Below, one piece after another: positions 34,831 to 42,636 of a stretch of 64,000 nt of DNA. Every line of letters starts with the position of its first letter. Within the stretch, counting starts at the first letter, position 1. The position numbers and the translations under genes were made by a program. Source of the stretch: VXRD01 sp965232265 (GTDB lineage Bacteria > Latescibacterota > UBA2968); contig CBDDPH010000002.1 in NCBI GenBank assembly GCA_965232265.1, forward strand, positions 62,001-126,000, in the 5' to 3' direction. A model generated the notes under the pieces. It ran no database searches. It worked only from the letters and a program-made list of their open reading frames with translations, and was not told the DNA's origin.

Positions 34831-35854
34831 GCACAAAATCAACCAATCTTCGCACATTCTCTACAGGTGTGCGCTGTAAAATCCCATGACCCAAATTAAA
34901 AATATGCCCCGGCTTTCCCCTCACCGAATCCAGAATGCGCCCTGTCTGCCGCTCAATCTCCTCAAAAGGCGCGAACAACACAACGGGATCTAGATTGCCC
35001 TGCACACCCACATCATCGCCCAAACGACGCCACGCCACATCTATATCAACCCGCCAATCAACGCCAATAACATCGCCCCCCGCCTCTTTCAACAACTCGA
35101 GAATACCCGCCGTACCCGTACCAAAATGAATAAGCGGCACATCCACTTCTTCTTTCGCAATCGCAATCGCCTTCTGCGAATGCGGCAACACGTACTCGCG
35201 ATAATCTGCCGGACTCAACGCCCCAACCCAGCTATCAAACACCTGCAACACCCTCGCACCCGCCCGGGCCTGCGCGATGAGATAATCGCCAATCGCCATC
35301 GCCATCATATCCATCAAACGATGCCATTGTTCTGGCTCGCCGTACATCAACCCCTTGGCAATCTCGTAATTGCGCGACGAACCGCCCTCCACCCCATAAC
35401 AAACCAGCGTAAAAGGCGCGCCTGCAAAACCGATCAAAGGAACGCGACCATTGAGTTCTGCAACAGCCATCCGAATGGCGTCACCGGCATAAGGCATCGC
35501 CTCTTCGGCGGGTCTCACGGTCAACGCATCGATATCTGCCACCGTGCGAATCGGATTGTGAATAACCGGACCCTCGCCCTTTACGTAATCCAGATCCAAC
35601 CCCATTGACTCGAGAATCGGCAACAAATCCTGAAAAATAATCGCAGCATCCACATTATAGGCGTTCACGGGTTGCATCGTAATCGCCGTAGAAATCTCGG
35701 GGGTCTTCACCATATCGAGAAAACTGTAGCGATCGCGATACGTCCAGTAAGCCTTCATATACCGCCCGGCCTGACGCATAAACCAGACAGGCGTCGCATC
35801 TACACACTCGCGACGACACGCCTTTAAAAAACGATCTGAACCATCACGCATCAT
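34811..35854 (-). CDS. hemE: Uroporphyrinogen decarboxylase
   Basis: 347 residues that convert uroporphyrinogen III to coproporphyrinogen III. The signatures PVWFMRQAGRYMKAYWTYRD near residue 22 and VPLIGFAGAPFTLVCYGVEG near 135, and a later GVDWRVDIDVAWRRL, are those of HemE. Length is standard. GGAGG lies 6 bases before ATG 35854. It overlaps the end of the small upstream gene by 11 bases and the start of hemH at its other end. This makes hemE, hemH, hemG and the ABC genes one coupled string. Confidence 0.96.
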   Translation of the reverse strand: MMRDGSDRFLKACRRECVDATPVWFMRQAGRYMKAYWTYRDRYSFLDMVKTPEISTAITMQPVNAYNVDAAIIFQDLLPILESMGLDLDYVKGEGPVIHNPIRTVADIDALTVRPAEEAMPYAGDAIRMAVAELNGRVPLIGFAGAPFTLVCYGVEGGSSRNYEIAKGLMYGEPEQWHRLMDMMAMAIGDYLIAQARAGARVLQVFDSWVGALSPADYREYVLPHSQKAIAIAKEEVDVPLIHFGTGTAGILELLKEAGGDVIGVDWRVDIDVAWRRLGDDVGVQGNLDPVVLFAPFEEIERQTGRILDSVRGKPGHIFNLGHGILQRTPVENVRRLVDFVHEYTAQ

Positions 35855-36089
35855 CCATCCCCTCCAGCACCCGCATCAAATCCTCCAGCGACACAATTTC
35901 TTCGCCCGTTCTGAGAGCCTCTGGCGCAGCATCGTCCCCAGAGGTCCCAAACACAAACCACTCAAACTCGCGCAAAAACTTCAAACAATGCCACTCACCT
36001 GTACGCGCGTAATCTTCGCTACACAATTCTCGCGGAATCGGGCACCCGTCGTACAGCCCTCGGGGGCATGGTCTGCGTTTTTTTTTCAT
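35844..36089 (-). CDS. Small Cys-containing protein of unknown function
   Basis: 81 residues. It opens with a basic stretch and several cysteines (MKKKRRPCPRGLYDGCPIPR, then ELCSEDYARTGEWHCLKF), and has an acidic C-terminal half (EEIVSLEDLMRVLEG). The Cys pattern (C-x7-C-x5-C then another about 13 on) might bind metal or a cluster. ATG 36089 has GAGG 7 bases before it. It overlaps hemE by 11 bases, which makes it likely to be real and co-translated with haem genes, but I recognise no family. Confidence 0.6.
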   Translation of the reverse strand: MKKKRRPCPRGLYDGCPIPRELCSEDYARTGEWHCLKFLREFEWFVFGTSGDDAAPEALRTGEEIVSLEDLMRVLEGMDDA

Positions 36090-36098
36090 CCCTATACC

Positions 36099-37433
36099 TC
36101 ACAAAATTTTAAGATGTTGATCCAGTTCGTAACCCGTCACCTGCGCCCTGTAATTGGCCCATTCGATCTTCTTATTCGCAATAAACTTCTCAAAAATATG
36201 ATTGCCCAGGGCATCGCGAAGCAAATCGCTGCGCTCGGCCAGATCAATAGCCTGTGACAGATCCAGAGGCAGCGTCTTAATACCCGCACGCTCCCGTTCG
36301 GCACGGGACATCTCAGCCACATTTTTTTCCATAGGTGGCGGCACGTCATAGCGTTTTTCAATACCCTCTAATCCCGCAGACAGCATAATTGCAAATGCCA
36401 GATAGGGATTGCAGGCCGGATCGGGTGACCGGTATTCGATGCGCGTTGTACTCTCCTTATCCAGAGAATAGGCCGGCACGCGCACCAGATCCGAACGATT
36501 GACCACCGACCACGTCGTGTACAAAGGCGCTTCATAACCCGGCACCAACCGCTTATACGAATTGACCCACTGATTGGTCACCAGCGTTATCTCACACGCG
36601 TGTTTGAGCAAGCCCGCAATAAAATACCGCGCCGTATCCGACAGATGGTATTCGCCTTCAGCATCGTAAAACGCATTCGCCTCTCCCTTAAACAGCGACA
36701 TATTCGTATGCATACCATTGCCATTGACGCCAAAAAGAGGCTTGGGCATAAACGTCGCCCAAACGCCGTGCTTCACGGCAATCTCCTTCACCACCAAACG
36801 ATAAGTCATCGCATTGTCCGCCATCGTCAGTGCATCGGTATAAAGCAAATCGATCTCGTGTTGACTCGGCGCATCTTCGTGATGGCTGGACGCCACCTCA
36901 ATCCCCATCTTCTCCAGCGTCAACACCGTATCCCGGCGCAAATCACTCGCCACATCCAGAGACGTCTGATCAAAATATCCCCCCTCGTCCAAACCTGTGA
37001 GAGGAACCTCGGGTTTTTCAAAATAGAAAAACTCCATCTCTGGACTCACGTAAAACGCAAAACCCATATTGCCTGCGCGTCTCAAATTCTTTTTTAGCAC
37101 CCAGCGCGGATCTCCCCGATATGGTTTGCCCCCCGGCTGGAGAATATCACAAAACATACGCGCAACCGTACCGCCTTCTTGCGGGCGAAAAGGCAGCACC
37201 TGAAAAGTATTGGGATCGGGCATGGCGATCATATCGCTCTCGTCAATGCGCGCAAAGCCCTCAACTGCCGACCCGTCAAAACCGATCCCCTCGGTCAAAG
37301 CACCATCGAGTTGCTCAACGGGAATGGCGACACTCTTTAGAAAACCCAAAATATCGGTAAACCAGAGCCTGACAAATTTAACCCCGTGTTCTGATGCGGC
37401 ATTCAGCACGTATTCGCGGCTTCCATCATTCAT
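36099..37433 (-). CDS. glnA: Glutamine synthetase, type I short form
   Basis: 444 residues that make glutamine from glutamate and ammonia. Motifs: GIGFDGSAVEGF near residue 50, EMEFFYFE metal binding, VNGNGMHTNMSL (HxN) near 245, and NRSDLVRVPAYS. The length fits the GSI-alpha form; the region where enterobacterial GSI has its adenylylation Tyr reads KRYDVPPPMEKN, so control by adenylylation is uncertain. It ends 9 bases before the small Cys protein. GlnD, an NtrB/C-like pair and this gene all lie within 12 kb. Confidence 0.95.
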   Translation of the reverse strand: MNDGSREYVLNAASEHGVKFVRLWFTDILGFLKSVAIPVEQLDGALTEGIGFDGSAVEGFARIDESDMIAMPDPNTFQVLPFRPQEGGTVARMFCDILQPGGKPYRGDPRWVLKKNLRRAGNMGFAFYVSPEMEFFYFEKPEVPLTGLDEGGYFDQTSLDVASDLRRDTVLTLEKMGIEVASSHHEDAPSQHEIDLLYTDALTMADNAMTYRLVVKEIAVKHGVWATFMPKPLFGVNGNGMHTNMSLFKGEANAFYDAEGEYHLSDTARYFIAGLLKHACEITLVTNQWVNSYKRLVPGYEAPLYTTWSVVNRSDLVRVPAYSLDKESTTRIEYRSPDPACNPYLAFAIMLSAGLEGIEKRYDVPPPMEKNVAEMSRAERERAGIKTLPLDLSQAIDLAERSDLLRDALGNHIFEKFIANKKIEWANYRAQVTGYELDQHLKIL

Positions 37434-37556
37434 AGTTTTGACCTGTATTTTAACTGTGAAACAACGCGGAAATAACAGCCAAACTTACGCTTATTATATT
37501 TCCATCAGGTTTCATAAGTGTTTCGCCAATATTAAAAGATAGCGATCATATTCGGC

Positions 37557-37582
37557 AAAAAAAAAGCGCGGCATTGCCGCGC
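37557..37582 (-). terminator. Hairpin terminator of the 37.6-38.1 kb lipoprotein gene
   Basis: GCGCGGC/GCCGCGC arms around ATT, with a long A run on the plus strand that becomes T on the minus strand. It follows the minus-strand lipoprotein gene and precedes glnA. Confidence 0.8.
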
Positions 37583-37602
37583 CTCGCGTTTTTCATAAGA
37601 CC

Positions 37603-38109
37603 TTATTGAACCCGCGCCCATGTATCGACCCATGCCCCCTCATAAGATGCCGTCATCGTATTGCCCTCAAAAACCCACTGCTGCTCATCGTGTGCAATCT
37701 CAATTTTATCGCCCTCAACAGTAATTTTGCCCTTCACACTCTTGCCCTTGGGATAGATCGACATCGGTGCTTCGGCCGAAGACCGATACCCCTGGCGAAC
37801 CAGCACATGTCTGGCTCGCGTAATTGCCGATGTAGAAATTTCATACGTACTGGCAGCGTAATTAAATCGCCGGGGCGTACCGTCTTTTGTGTCTTCGAGA
37901 AGATTGAGCGTAACATGTGCTTTTCGAGAACTGATTGGCTCCCACAAAAGCGACCCTTTTATATGCGGATCGCGCAACACAGTACCATCTTGTAATTGAC
38001 GATTTTGCAAAACCCAGGTACCCGCCAATTGTGTTTGCATATCTGACAGACGGTCACTACACCCCTGCATTGCGAACACAGACAGGAGGACTATCATCAG
38101 GCGTTTCAT
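37603..38109 (-). CDS. Predicted lipoprotein of unknown function
   Basis: 168 residues with a signal peptide and lipobox (LLSVFAMQGC, Cys about 17). The rest looks like a small beta barrel (LAGTWVLQNRQLQDGTVLRD, KGKITVEGDKIEIAHDEQQW, ASYEGAWVDTW), in the general style of lipocalin-like domains that begin with a GTW motif. It is the only gene between the terminator at 37.57 kb and a repeat-filled spacer, and has no clear partner. Family not assigned. Confidence 0.65.
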   Translation of the reverse strand: MKRLMIVLLSVFAMQGCSDRLSDMQTQLAGTWVLQNRQLQDGTVLRDPHIKGSLLWEPISSRKAHVTLNLLEDTKDGTPRRFNYAASTYEISTSAITRARHVLVRQGYRSSAEAPMSIYPKGKSVKGKITVEGDKIEIAHDEQQWVFEGNTMTASYEGAWVDTWARVQ

Positions 38110-38137
38110 CTCGACCTCCGTGCAAATTAAATACCCT

Positions 38138-38219
38138 GACCCCTCCCCCGGCCCATCCCCGACACGGGGATGGGAAACATGATCTCCTTCCTCATAGGAA
38201 GGGAGTTAGGGGGTAGGTC
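38138..38219. repeat. Dispersed repeat family D, copy 2
   Basis: CCCCTCCCCCGGCCC, then CCTTCCTCATAGGAAGG and TTAGGGGGTAGGTC. It is close to the reverse complement of the copy at 50134-50186. Confidence 0.7.
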
Positions 38220-38279
38220 TCAAAAATGAACAGCTACAGTATATTTTTCGATTCGCGTGCTGTCAAGCCCAAAAAAAGC

Positions 38280-38367
38280 GGTAAGAGGTAAGACGTAAAA
38301 GGTAAGAGGGGTACTTTTCCCATCTCACGTCTTACGGCTCACTTCTCACCGCCTTTAAGTCTCACTG
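38280..38367. repeat. Dispersed repeat family A, copy 2
   Basis: GGTAAGACGTAAAAGG opposite CATCTCACGTCTTACGGCTC and CTCACTTCTCACC, able to fold as a long hairpin. The block CTTTAAGTC(TCACTGCC) is duplicated at its end, next to the sigma-factor stop. Confidence 0.7.
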
Positions 38368-38370
38368 CCT

Positions 38371-39222
38371 TTAAGTCACTTCCAGCAACGGCTCAAGCCG
38401 CGAGCGACGACGCGGATGGCGCAACCTGCGAAGCGCTTTTTCCTTAATTTGCCGCACGCGCTCTCGGGTCAAATTGAACCGAACGCCGATCTCTTCAAGC
38501 GTAAGCGGCTCTTCACCGCCTAGCCCAAAATACAGGCGCAAAACCTCGGTCTCGCGGTCATCCAGAGAAGTGAGCACATCTTTTACCTGTTCGCGCACCG
38601 AATCCTCTACAACTTCCTCATCCGGTGCCTTTTGCGTTTCATCGGGCAACACATGCAGCAAACTGTGGTCATCCTCCTCGCGGAAAGACGCATCCAGCGA
38701 CCAGACATCGCGCGCGCGCATCAGCGTATCCTGAACCATCTCCACCGACACGCCGAGTTCTTTTGCCACAGTCTCGGGTTCGGGTTCGGTCTCGCTCGAT
38801 TGCCTCAGTTCGCGCGACACCTTTGAAATATTGTGCAACAAATCAATGCGGTTAATGGGCAACCGCACAACCCGCGAATCCTGCGCCAGACTCTGGTGAA
38901 TCGCCTGGCGTATCCACCAGACAGCATAGGAAATAAACTTGAAGCCCCGCGTGCCATCAAAGCGCTCGGCAGCCGTCATCAGACCCATATTACCCGCGCT
39001 GATCAAATCCGCCAGAGGCACCCCGTGATTTTGATATTCGCGTGCCACACTCACCACAAAACGGAGATTGGCCGCAACCAGTTTATCTCTGGATCTCTGA
39101 CAACCTTTGTGAATTTTCTTTGCCAGTTCAATTTCTTCTGCACTCGAAAGGGGTTCAGACGAGGCAATGTCTCGCAGATACAAATCCAGAGACTCACTAT
39201 CTTGAATCATAATTCCAGGCAA
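38371..39222 (-). CDS. RNA polymerase sigma factor, RpoD/SigA-like short form
   Basis: 283 residues that direct RNA polymerase to promoters. Region 1.2 (SLDLYLRDIASSEPLSSAEE), region 2 with the -10 melting helices (FKFISYAVWWIRQAI), region 3, and region 4 with the -35 HTH (LTLEEIGVRFNLTRERVRQI) are present, but region 1.1 is missing, as in primary sigma factors of FCB bacteria. Whether it is the primary or an RpoS-like factor cannot be decided. TTG 39222 is preferred because a perfect AGGAGG lies 6 bases before it; ATG 39210 is 18 bases from that site. It is separate from its neighbours by about 36 bases. Confidence 0.9.
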   Translation of the reverse strand: MPGIMIQDSESLDLYLRDIASSEPLSSAEEIELAKKIHKGCQRSRDKLVAANLRFVVSVAREYQNHGVPLADLISAGNMGLMTAAERFDGTRGFKFISYAVWWIRQAIHQSLAQDSRVVRLPINRIDLLHNISKVSRELRQSSETEPEPETVAKELGVSVEMVQDTLMRARDVWSLDASFREEDDHSLLHVLPDETQKAPDEEVVEDSVREQVKDVLTSLDDRETEVLRLYFGLGGEEPLTLEEIGVRFNLTRERVRQIKEKALRRLRHPRRRSRLEPLLEVT

Positions 39223-39228
39223 GGGGAA

Positions 39229-39234
39229 CCTCCT
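39229..39234 (-). promoter_or_regulatory. Ribosome binding site that fixes the TTG start of the sigma gene
   Basis: On the minus strand this reads AGGAGG with 6 bases to TTG 39222, while the alternative ATG is too far away. Confidence 0.75.
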
Positions 39235-39258
39235 GTAAATAAGGATGGGGAAGAACGA

Positions 39259-39783
39259 CTATAAAACAGAATTGGGAGTCGGCATCTTGCGAACTTGCGC
39301 GAGGTGTTTCGTCATAAACTGATACATACTCATCGATGTGTCGCAGGCCATCAAACCCGCTCGCACATCTGAATTTTTAAACAACAGCACCAAATTGCTC
39401 AAAACCGATAGATAGGGCACAGGAGCCGCATCGGGTACTGCAACCATACATATCACGTGAACGGGTTCTGCATCTGGGGGAAAAGCAATACCCGTCTGAG
39501 AAATACCCAATGCCACACCGGGCTGAGCAACCGAGCGGCACCGCGCATGGGGCAGGGCAACACCTCGGCCCAAAACAGTACTCATCTGGTCTTCTCGATC
39601 CAGAATAGTTTGCAAAAACTTCAGACTATCGACCACCTTCCTGCGACCATAGAGCCGATCAACCAGTTCCTTAATCGCCCCTAGGCGATCTTGGGATTGC
39701 AACTCGGGTACAAGAAGCGAAACATCAAACTGAAAAACATCGTCTTCAGATAAAATTGTCGTTTGAGTCACCTGCCCCCCCAC
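39259..39783 (-). CDS. PTS system EIIA-like (PtsN-type) protein
   Basis: 174 residues with the EIIA(Ntr/Fru) fold. The phosphorylatable His lies in GVALPHARC near residue 78. The flanks (VLGRGVALPHARCRS, VHVICMVAVPDAAPVPYLS) match the family, which transfers phosphate in nitrogen- or sugar-linked PTS regulation. The open frame reaches GTG 39783; GTG 39771 has a G-rich sequence just before it and may be the real start. It follows the NtrC-type gene on the same strand, across a region with two palindromes, and precedes the sigma factor. Confidence 0.8.
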   Translation of the reverse strand: MGGQVTQTTILSEDDVFQFDVSLLVPELQSQDRLGAIKELVDRLYGRRKVVDSLKFLQTILDREDQMSTVLGRGVALPHARCRSVAQPGVALGISQTGIAFPPDAEPVHVICMVAVPDAAPVPYLSVLSNLVLLFKNSDVRAGLMACDTSMSMYQFMTKHLAQVRKMPTPNSVL

Positions 39784-40076
39784 GCAACAAAATGCAGAAT
39801 TTGCACCTTCAAACTATAAAATATTTATTAAAAATAGAGAATAACCCATTAACATCAATAAAAACAAAGGTTAATCTCCATTATCAAAAATCCGTGATAA
39901 ACGCACCCTAATATTACAGCAATATCCGTGCCAAAAACATACCTATCGGCGTAACTTATTGTTTATATTGAAAAAAAATCAGAATATCAGATCTACTATG
40001 CTGGTTTTGTCTCATTTAGGATGCAAAAATTGCATCCTATTTTACAACTAAAATGCAAAAATTGCGTTTTTGAAAA
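39784..40076. other. AT-rich spacer with two related palindromes
   Basis: No gene. At 40017-40039 a 10-base-arm perfect palindrome (TAGGATGCAA/TTGCATCCTA around AAA) and at 40051-40071 a weaker one share the core ATGCAAAAATTGC, 32 bases apart. They follow the NtrC-type gene and precede the PtsN gene, so they could be a terminator or an operator. Upstream (39830-39990) is very A/T-rich and may hold the PtsN promoter; no clear -10/-35 pair could be chosen. Confidence 0.55.
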
Positions 40077-41435
40077 TTAGCGCAGGTTATACGCCTTGAT
40101 CTTGTATTGCAACGCGCGAACACTGATCCCCAACAGTGCCGCGGCCTCCTTCCGGTTTGCCGTCACATGTACAAGTGTTTTTTCGATCAGCACGCGTTCC
40201 ACATCTGCAAGCGATGAACCGAGTTCAACCGTTATAGTATCCATCGCATTCTGGGCATCGCGTATCCGAGAAGGCAAATGATCGACATCCACCTTTTGAT
40301 CTGCACAGGTTACCACAACGCGCTCAACCGCGTTTTTCAACTCGCGTACATTGCCGGGCCATAAATAAGCCAGAACCCTATCCATCGCCTCGGGCGTTAA
40401 TTCCTTGCGCGGTTTGTGGTGCAACGCACACAGATTGTCAAAAAACACATCGACCAAAAGCGGAATATCTTCCACGCGCTCGCGAAGCGGTGGCAGGCGA
40501 ATGGGCACCACATTGATGCGATAATACAGATCCTCTCTAAACCGTCCTTCTGCCACTTCCCGCTCGAGATCGCGATTGGTGACAAAAATGGTTCGCACAT
40601 CTGCGGCCACCGCTTTGGTACTCCCCACCGGGCGATAGGCTTTTTCTTCTAATACGCGAAGCAAATCGACCTGATTGGGCAAAGGGATTTCACCCACCTC
40701 ATCAAAAAAAAGCGTCCCGCCTTCAGCCGCCGCAAAAAAACCCGCCTTATCCGCTGTCGCGCCCGTAAACGCGCCTTTTACATAACCGAACAACTCGCTG
40801 CCAAATAATGTCTCGGCAAACGCCCCGCAATTCATCGCCACCAGAGGTGCATTCCGCCGCGCACTCGCCTGATGAATCGCACGCGCCACGAGTTCTTTTC
40901 CCGTCCCCGTTTCCCCGGTAATCAAAACCGGCACATCGGTCATAGCCGCCTGCGCTATGGTATCACAGACCTGTTCCATAGCGGCACTTCGATGCACAAC
41001 ATCTCCATTTTCGCCATTGGAATCCAGACGCGCCCGCAATGCGCGATTCTCCGCGACCAGTGCCTGGTGATCCAGCAAACGCTCTAAAGACAGGCGCAAC
41101 CGCTTCAGATCTACGGGCTTGGTCAAATAATCATAAGCCCCCCGCCGCATGGCTTCAACAGCCGTCTCCACCTCTCCATAAGCCGTAATCACAATAACGC
41201 CAATTTCGCGATTTGCACCGCGCACCCACTTCAAAAGTGACAACCCATCCTGACCCGGCATCTTGAGATCAAAAATCGCGGCATCATACTCGTGGGCTTC
41301 CATAAGTGCTTTTGCTTTGTGACCATCATAAGCCACATCAACCCGATAACCGTCTTTGGCCATCGCCTCCCGCAGACCCTCGCAGATATAGTACTCATCA
41401 TCTGCAATCAAAAGCCGAATCTCACTCGCGTCCAT
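40077..41435 (-). CDS. Sigma-54-dependent response regulator, NtrC family
   Basis: 452 residues: an N-terminal receiver (LLIADDEYYICEGLREAMAK, phospho-Asp in DAAIFDLKMPG, Lys in YDYLTKPV), a central AAA+ domain with Walker A GETGTGKE and GAFTGA in GYVKGAFTGATADK, the sigma-54 contact loop, and a C-terminal Fis-type HTH (NRKEAAALLGISVRALQYKI). It activates sigma-54 promoters. It is 9 bases downstream of its sensor kinase. With glnD and glnA close by, an NtrC role in nitrogen control is plausible but not proven. Confidence 0.95.
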   Translation of the reverse strand: MDASEIRLLIADDEYYICEGLREAMAKDGYRVDVAYDGHKAKALMEAHEYDAAIFDLKMPGQDGLSLLKWVRGANREIGVIVITAYGEVETAVEAMRRGAYDYLTKPVDLKRLRLSLERLLDHQALVAENRALRARLDSNGENGDVVHRSAAMEQVCDTIAQAAMTDVPVLITGETGTGKELVARAIHQASARRNAPLVAMNCGAFAETLFGSELFGYVKGAFTGATADKAGFFAAAEGGTLFFDEVGEIPLPNQVDLLRVLEEKAYRPVGSTKAVAADVRTIFVTNRDLEREVAEGRFREDLYYRINVVPIRLPPLRERVEDIPLLVDVFFDNLCALHHKPRKELTPEAMDRVLAYLWPGNVRELKNAVERVVVTCADQKVDVDHLPSRIRDAQNAMDTITVELGSSLADVERVLIEKTLVHVTANRKEAAALLGISVRALQYKIKAYNLR

Positions 41436-41444
41436 AAGTTACCT

Positions 41445-42494
41445 CTATCGTATCTCATGCTCAGGCAAATACACCCGGAAGGTCGTTCCCCGTTCGGGAA
41501 AGCTCTCGACATCAATATGCCCTCCGTGCTGATAAATGATGCGCTGCGCAATAGACAGTCCCAACCCGGTACCTTCATCTTTTGTCGTATAATAAAACTC
41601 GAAAATGCGATCCACCTCTTCTTTTGGAATCCCGCAACCCGTATCTGTAAGCATCAAACACACCTGCCCCGACTCGGTCTGTGTTCGGGCAACCAAATCC
41701 CCACCGGCGACCATAGACTGAAAGGCATTCACCACAATATTGAGCACAGCTTGACCGAGTTGGTCTTCATCTCCATTGATCGCGGGCAGACCGTCGGAAA
41801 GTTCCAGACACAACACAACCTCGCGCTCGCGTGCTTCGGGCGAGACCAGCTCAAAAACGCGGCGAACCACATCGTTGAGAAACACCTGCCGCAAATGAAG
41901 TTTGGGCGTACGCGAAAAACGCAAAAAATTATACACAAGGCGGTCGAGCCGTTTCATCTCTGTCTGCGCGATATTGAGCCGTCCCACAAGGCGCTCTTTT
42001 AACACACTTGACAACTCGCTCAGGTCTTCTTCCAACAATTGCAACTGAATATCAATCGCCCCCAGAGGATTGCGCACTTCATGGGCAACAGAAGCGGCCA
42101 ACCGCCCCAACGCCGTCATCTTTTCAACCTGAAAGATCTCCCATTCCATCCGCTTTATCTCAGACACATCGCGCACCGCCAGCACCAGACCGCCCTGCGT
42201 ATTCAAAAACGAAGTACTCACGCGCAGATGTTGCAACCCACCATCGGCATTGTGGTGTACCAGATCCGTATCTGACACCAGCACCTTGTTTTTCATACCC
42301 TCGTTCAAAATCCGCAACAACTCAGGGCGTTGGGCAAATAGCTCCTCTGGCGAAGCGCCACAAACGGCCTGTTTGTCCCACCCCATCAACGCAATCAAAT
42401 GTGCATTGGCCATCACGGCCCGATGTGTTTTATCAAAAGCCACGATGCCCTCCCCCAGACCCTCCAGAATCGAAGCACTATAATCCGTAGCCAT
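41445..42494 (-). CDS. PAS-domain sensor histidine kinase (NtrB-like)
   Basis: 349 residues. A PAS domain (about 5-105; ILEGLGEGIVAFDKTHRAVM) is followed by a HisKA domain with the phospho-His in AASVAHEVRNPLGA near residue 145, and by an HATPase with N-box NIVVNAFQSM, DTGCGIP and GTGLGLSIAQRI. No membrane helix or other sensor is visible, so it is a soluble kinase like NtrB. ATG 42494 has GGGAG 7 bases before it; the longer frame lacks this. It shares an operon with the NtrC-like regulator and is divergent from the GAF kinase. Confidence 0.9.
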   Translation of the reverse strand: MATDYSASILEGLGEGIVAFDKTHRAVMANAHLIALMGWDKQAVCGASPEELFAQRPELLRILNEGMKNKVLVSDTDLVHHNADGGLQHLRVSTSFLNTQGGLVLAVRDVSEIKRMEWEIFQVEKMTALGRLAASVAHEVRNPLGAIDIQLQLLEEDLSELSSVLKERLVGRLNIAQTEMKRLDRLVYNFLRFSRTPKLHLRQVFLNDVVRRVFELVSPEAREREVVLCLELSDGLPAINGDEDQLGQAVLNIVVNAFQSMVAGGDLVARTQTESGQVCLMLTDTGCGIPKEEVDRIFEFYYTTKDEGTGLGLSIAQRIIYQHGGHIDVESFPERGTTFRVYLPEHEIR

Positions 42495-42571
42495 GCGCAT
42501 TCTCCCGATAACTATAAAAGCCATTTAATCTTAATTTGGGGATTTATATCCAAAGCGCAAGCCCAAATATC

Positions 42572-42601
42572 TTGACACTTATACATTTGGCGTGATATTA
42601 T
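42572..42601 (+). promoter_or_regulatory. Predicted promoter of the GAF kinase operon
   Basis: TTGACA (42572-42577), an 18-base spacer and TATTAT (42596-42601), very near the sigma-70 consensus, 35 bases before ATG 42637. Confidence 0.8.
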
Positions 42602-42636
42602 TAACGGTTATAGGTTAACAACCCTCCTTTTATCTC

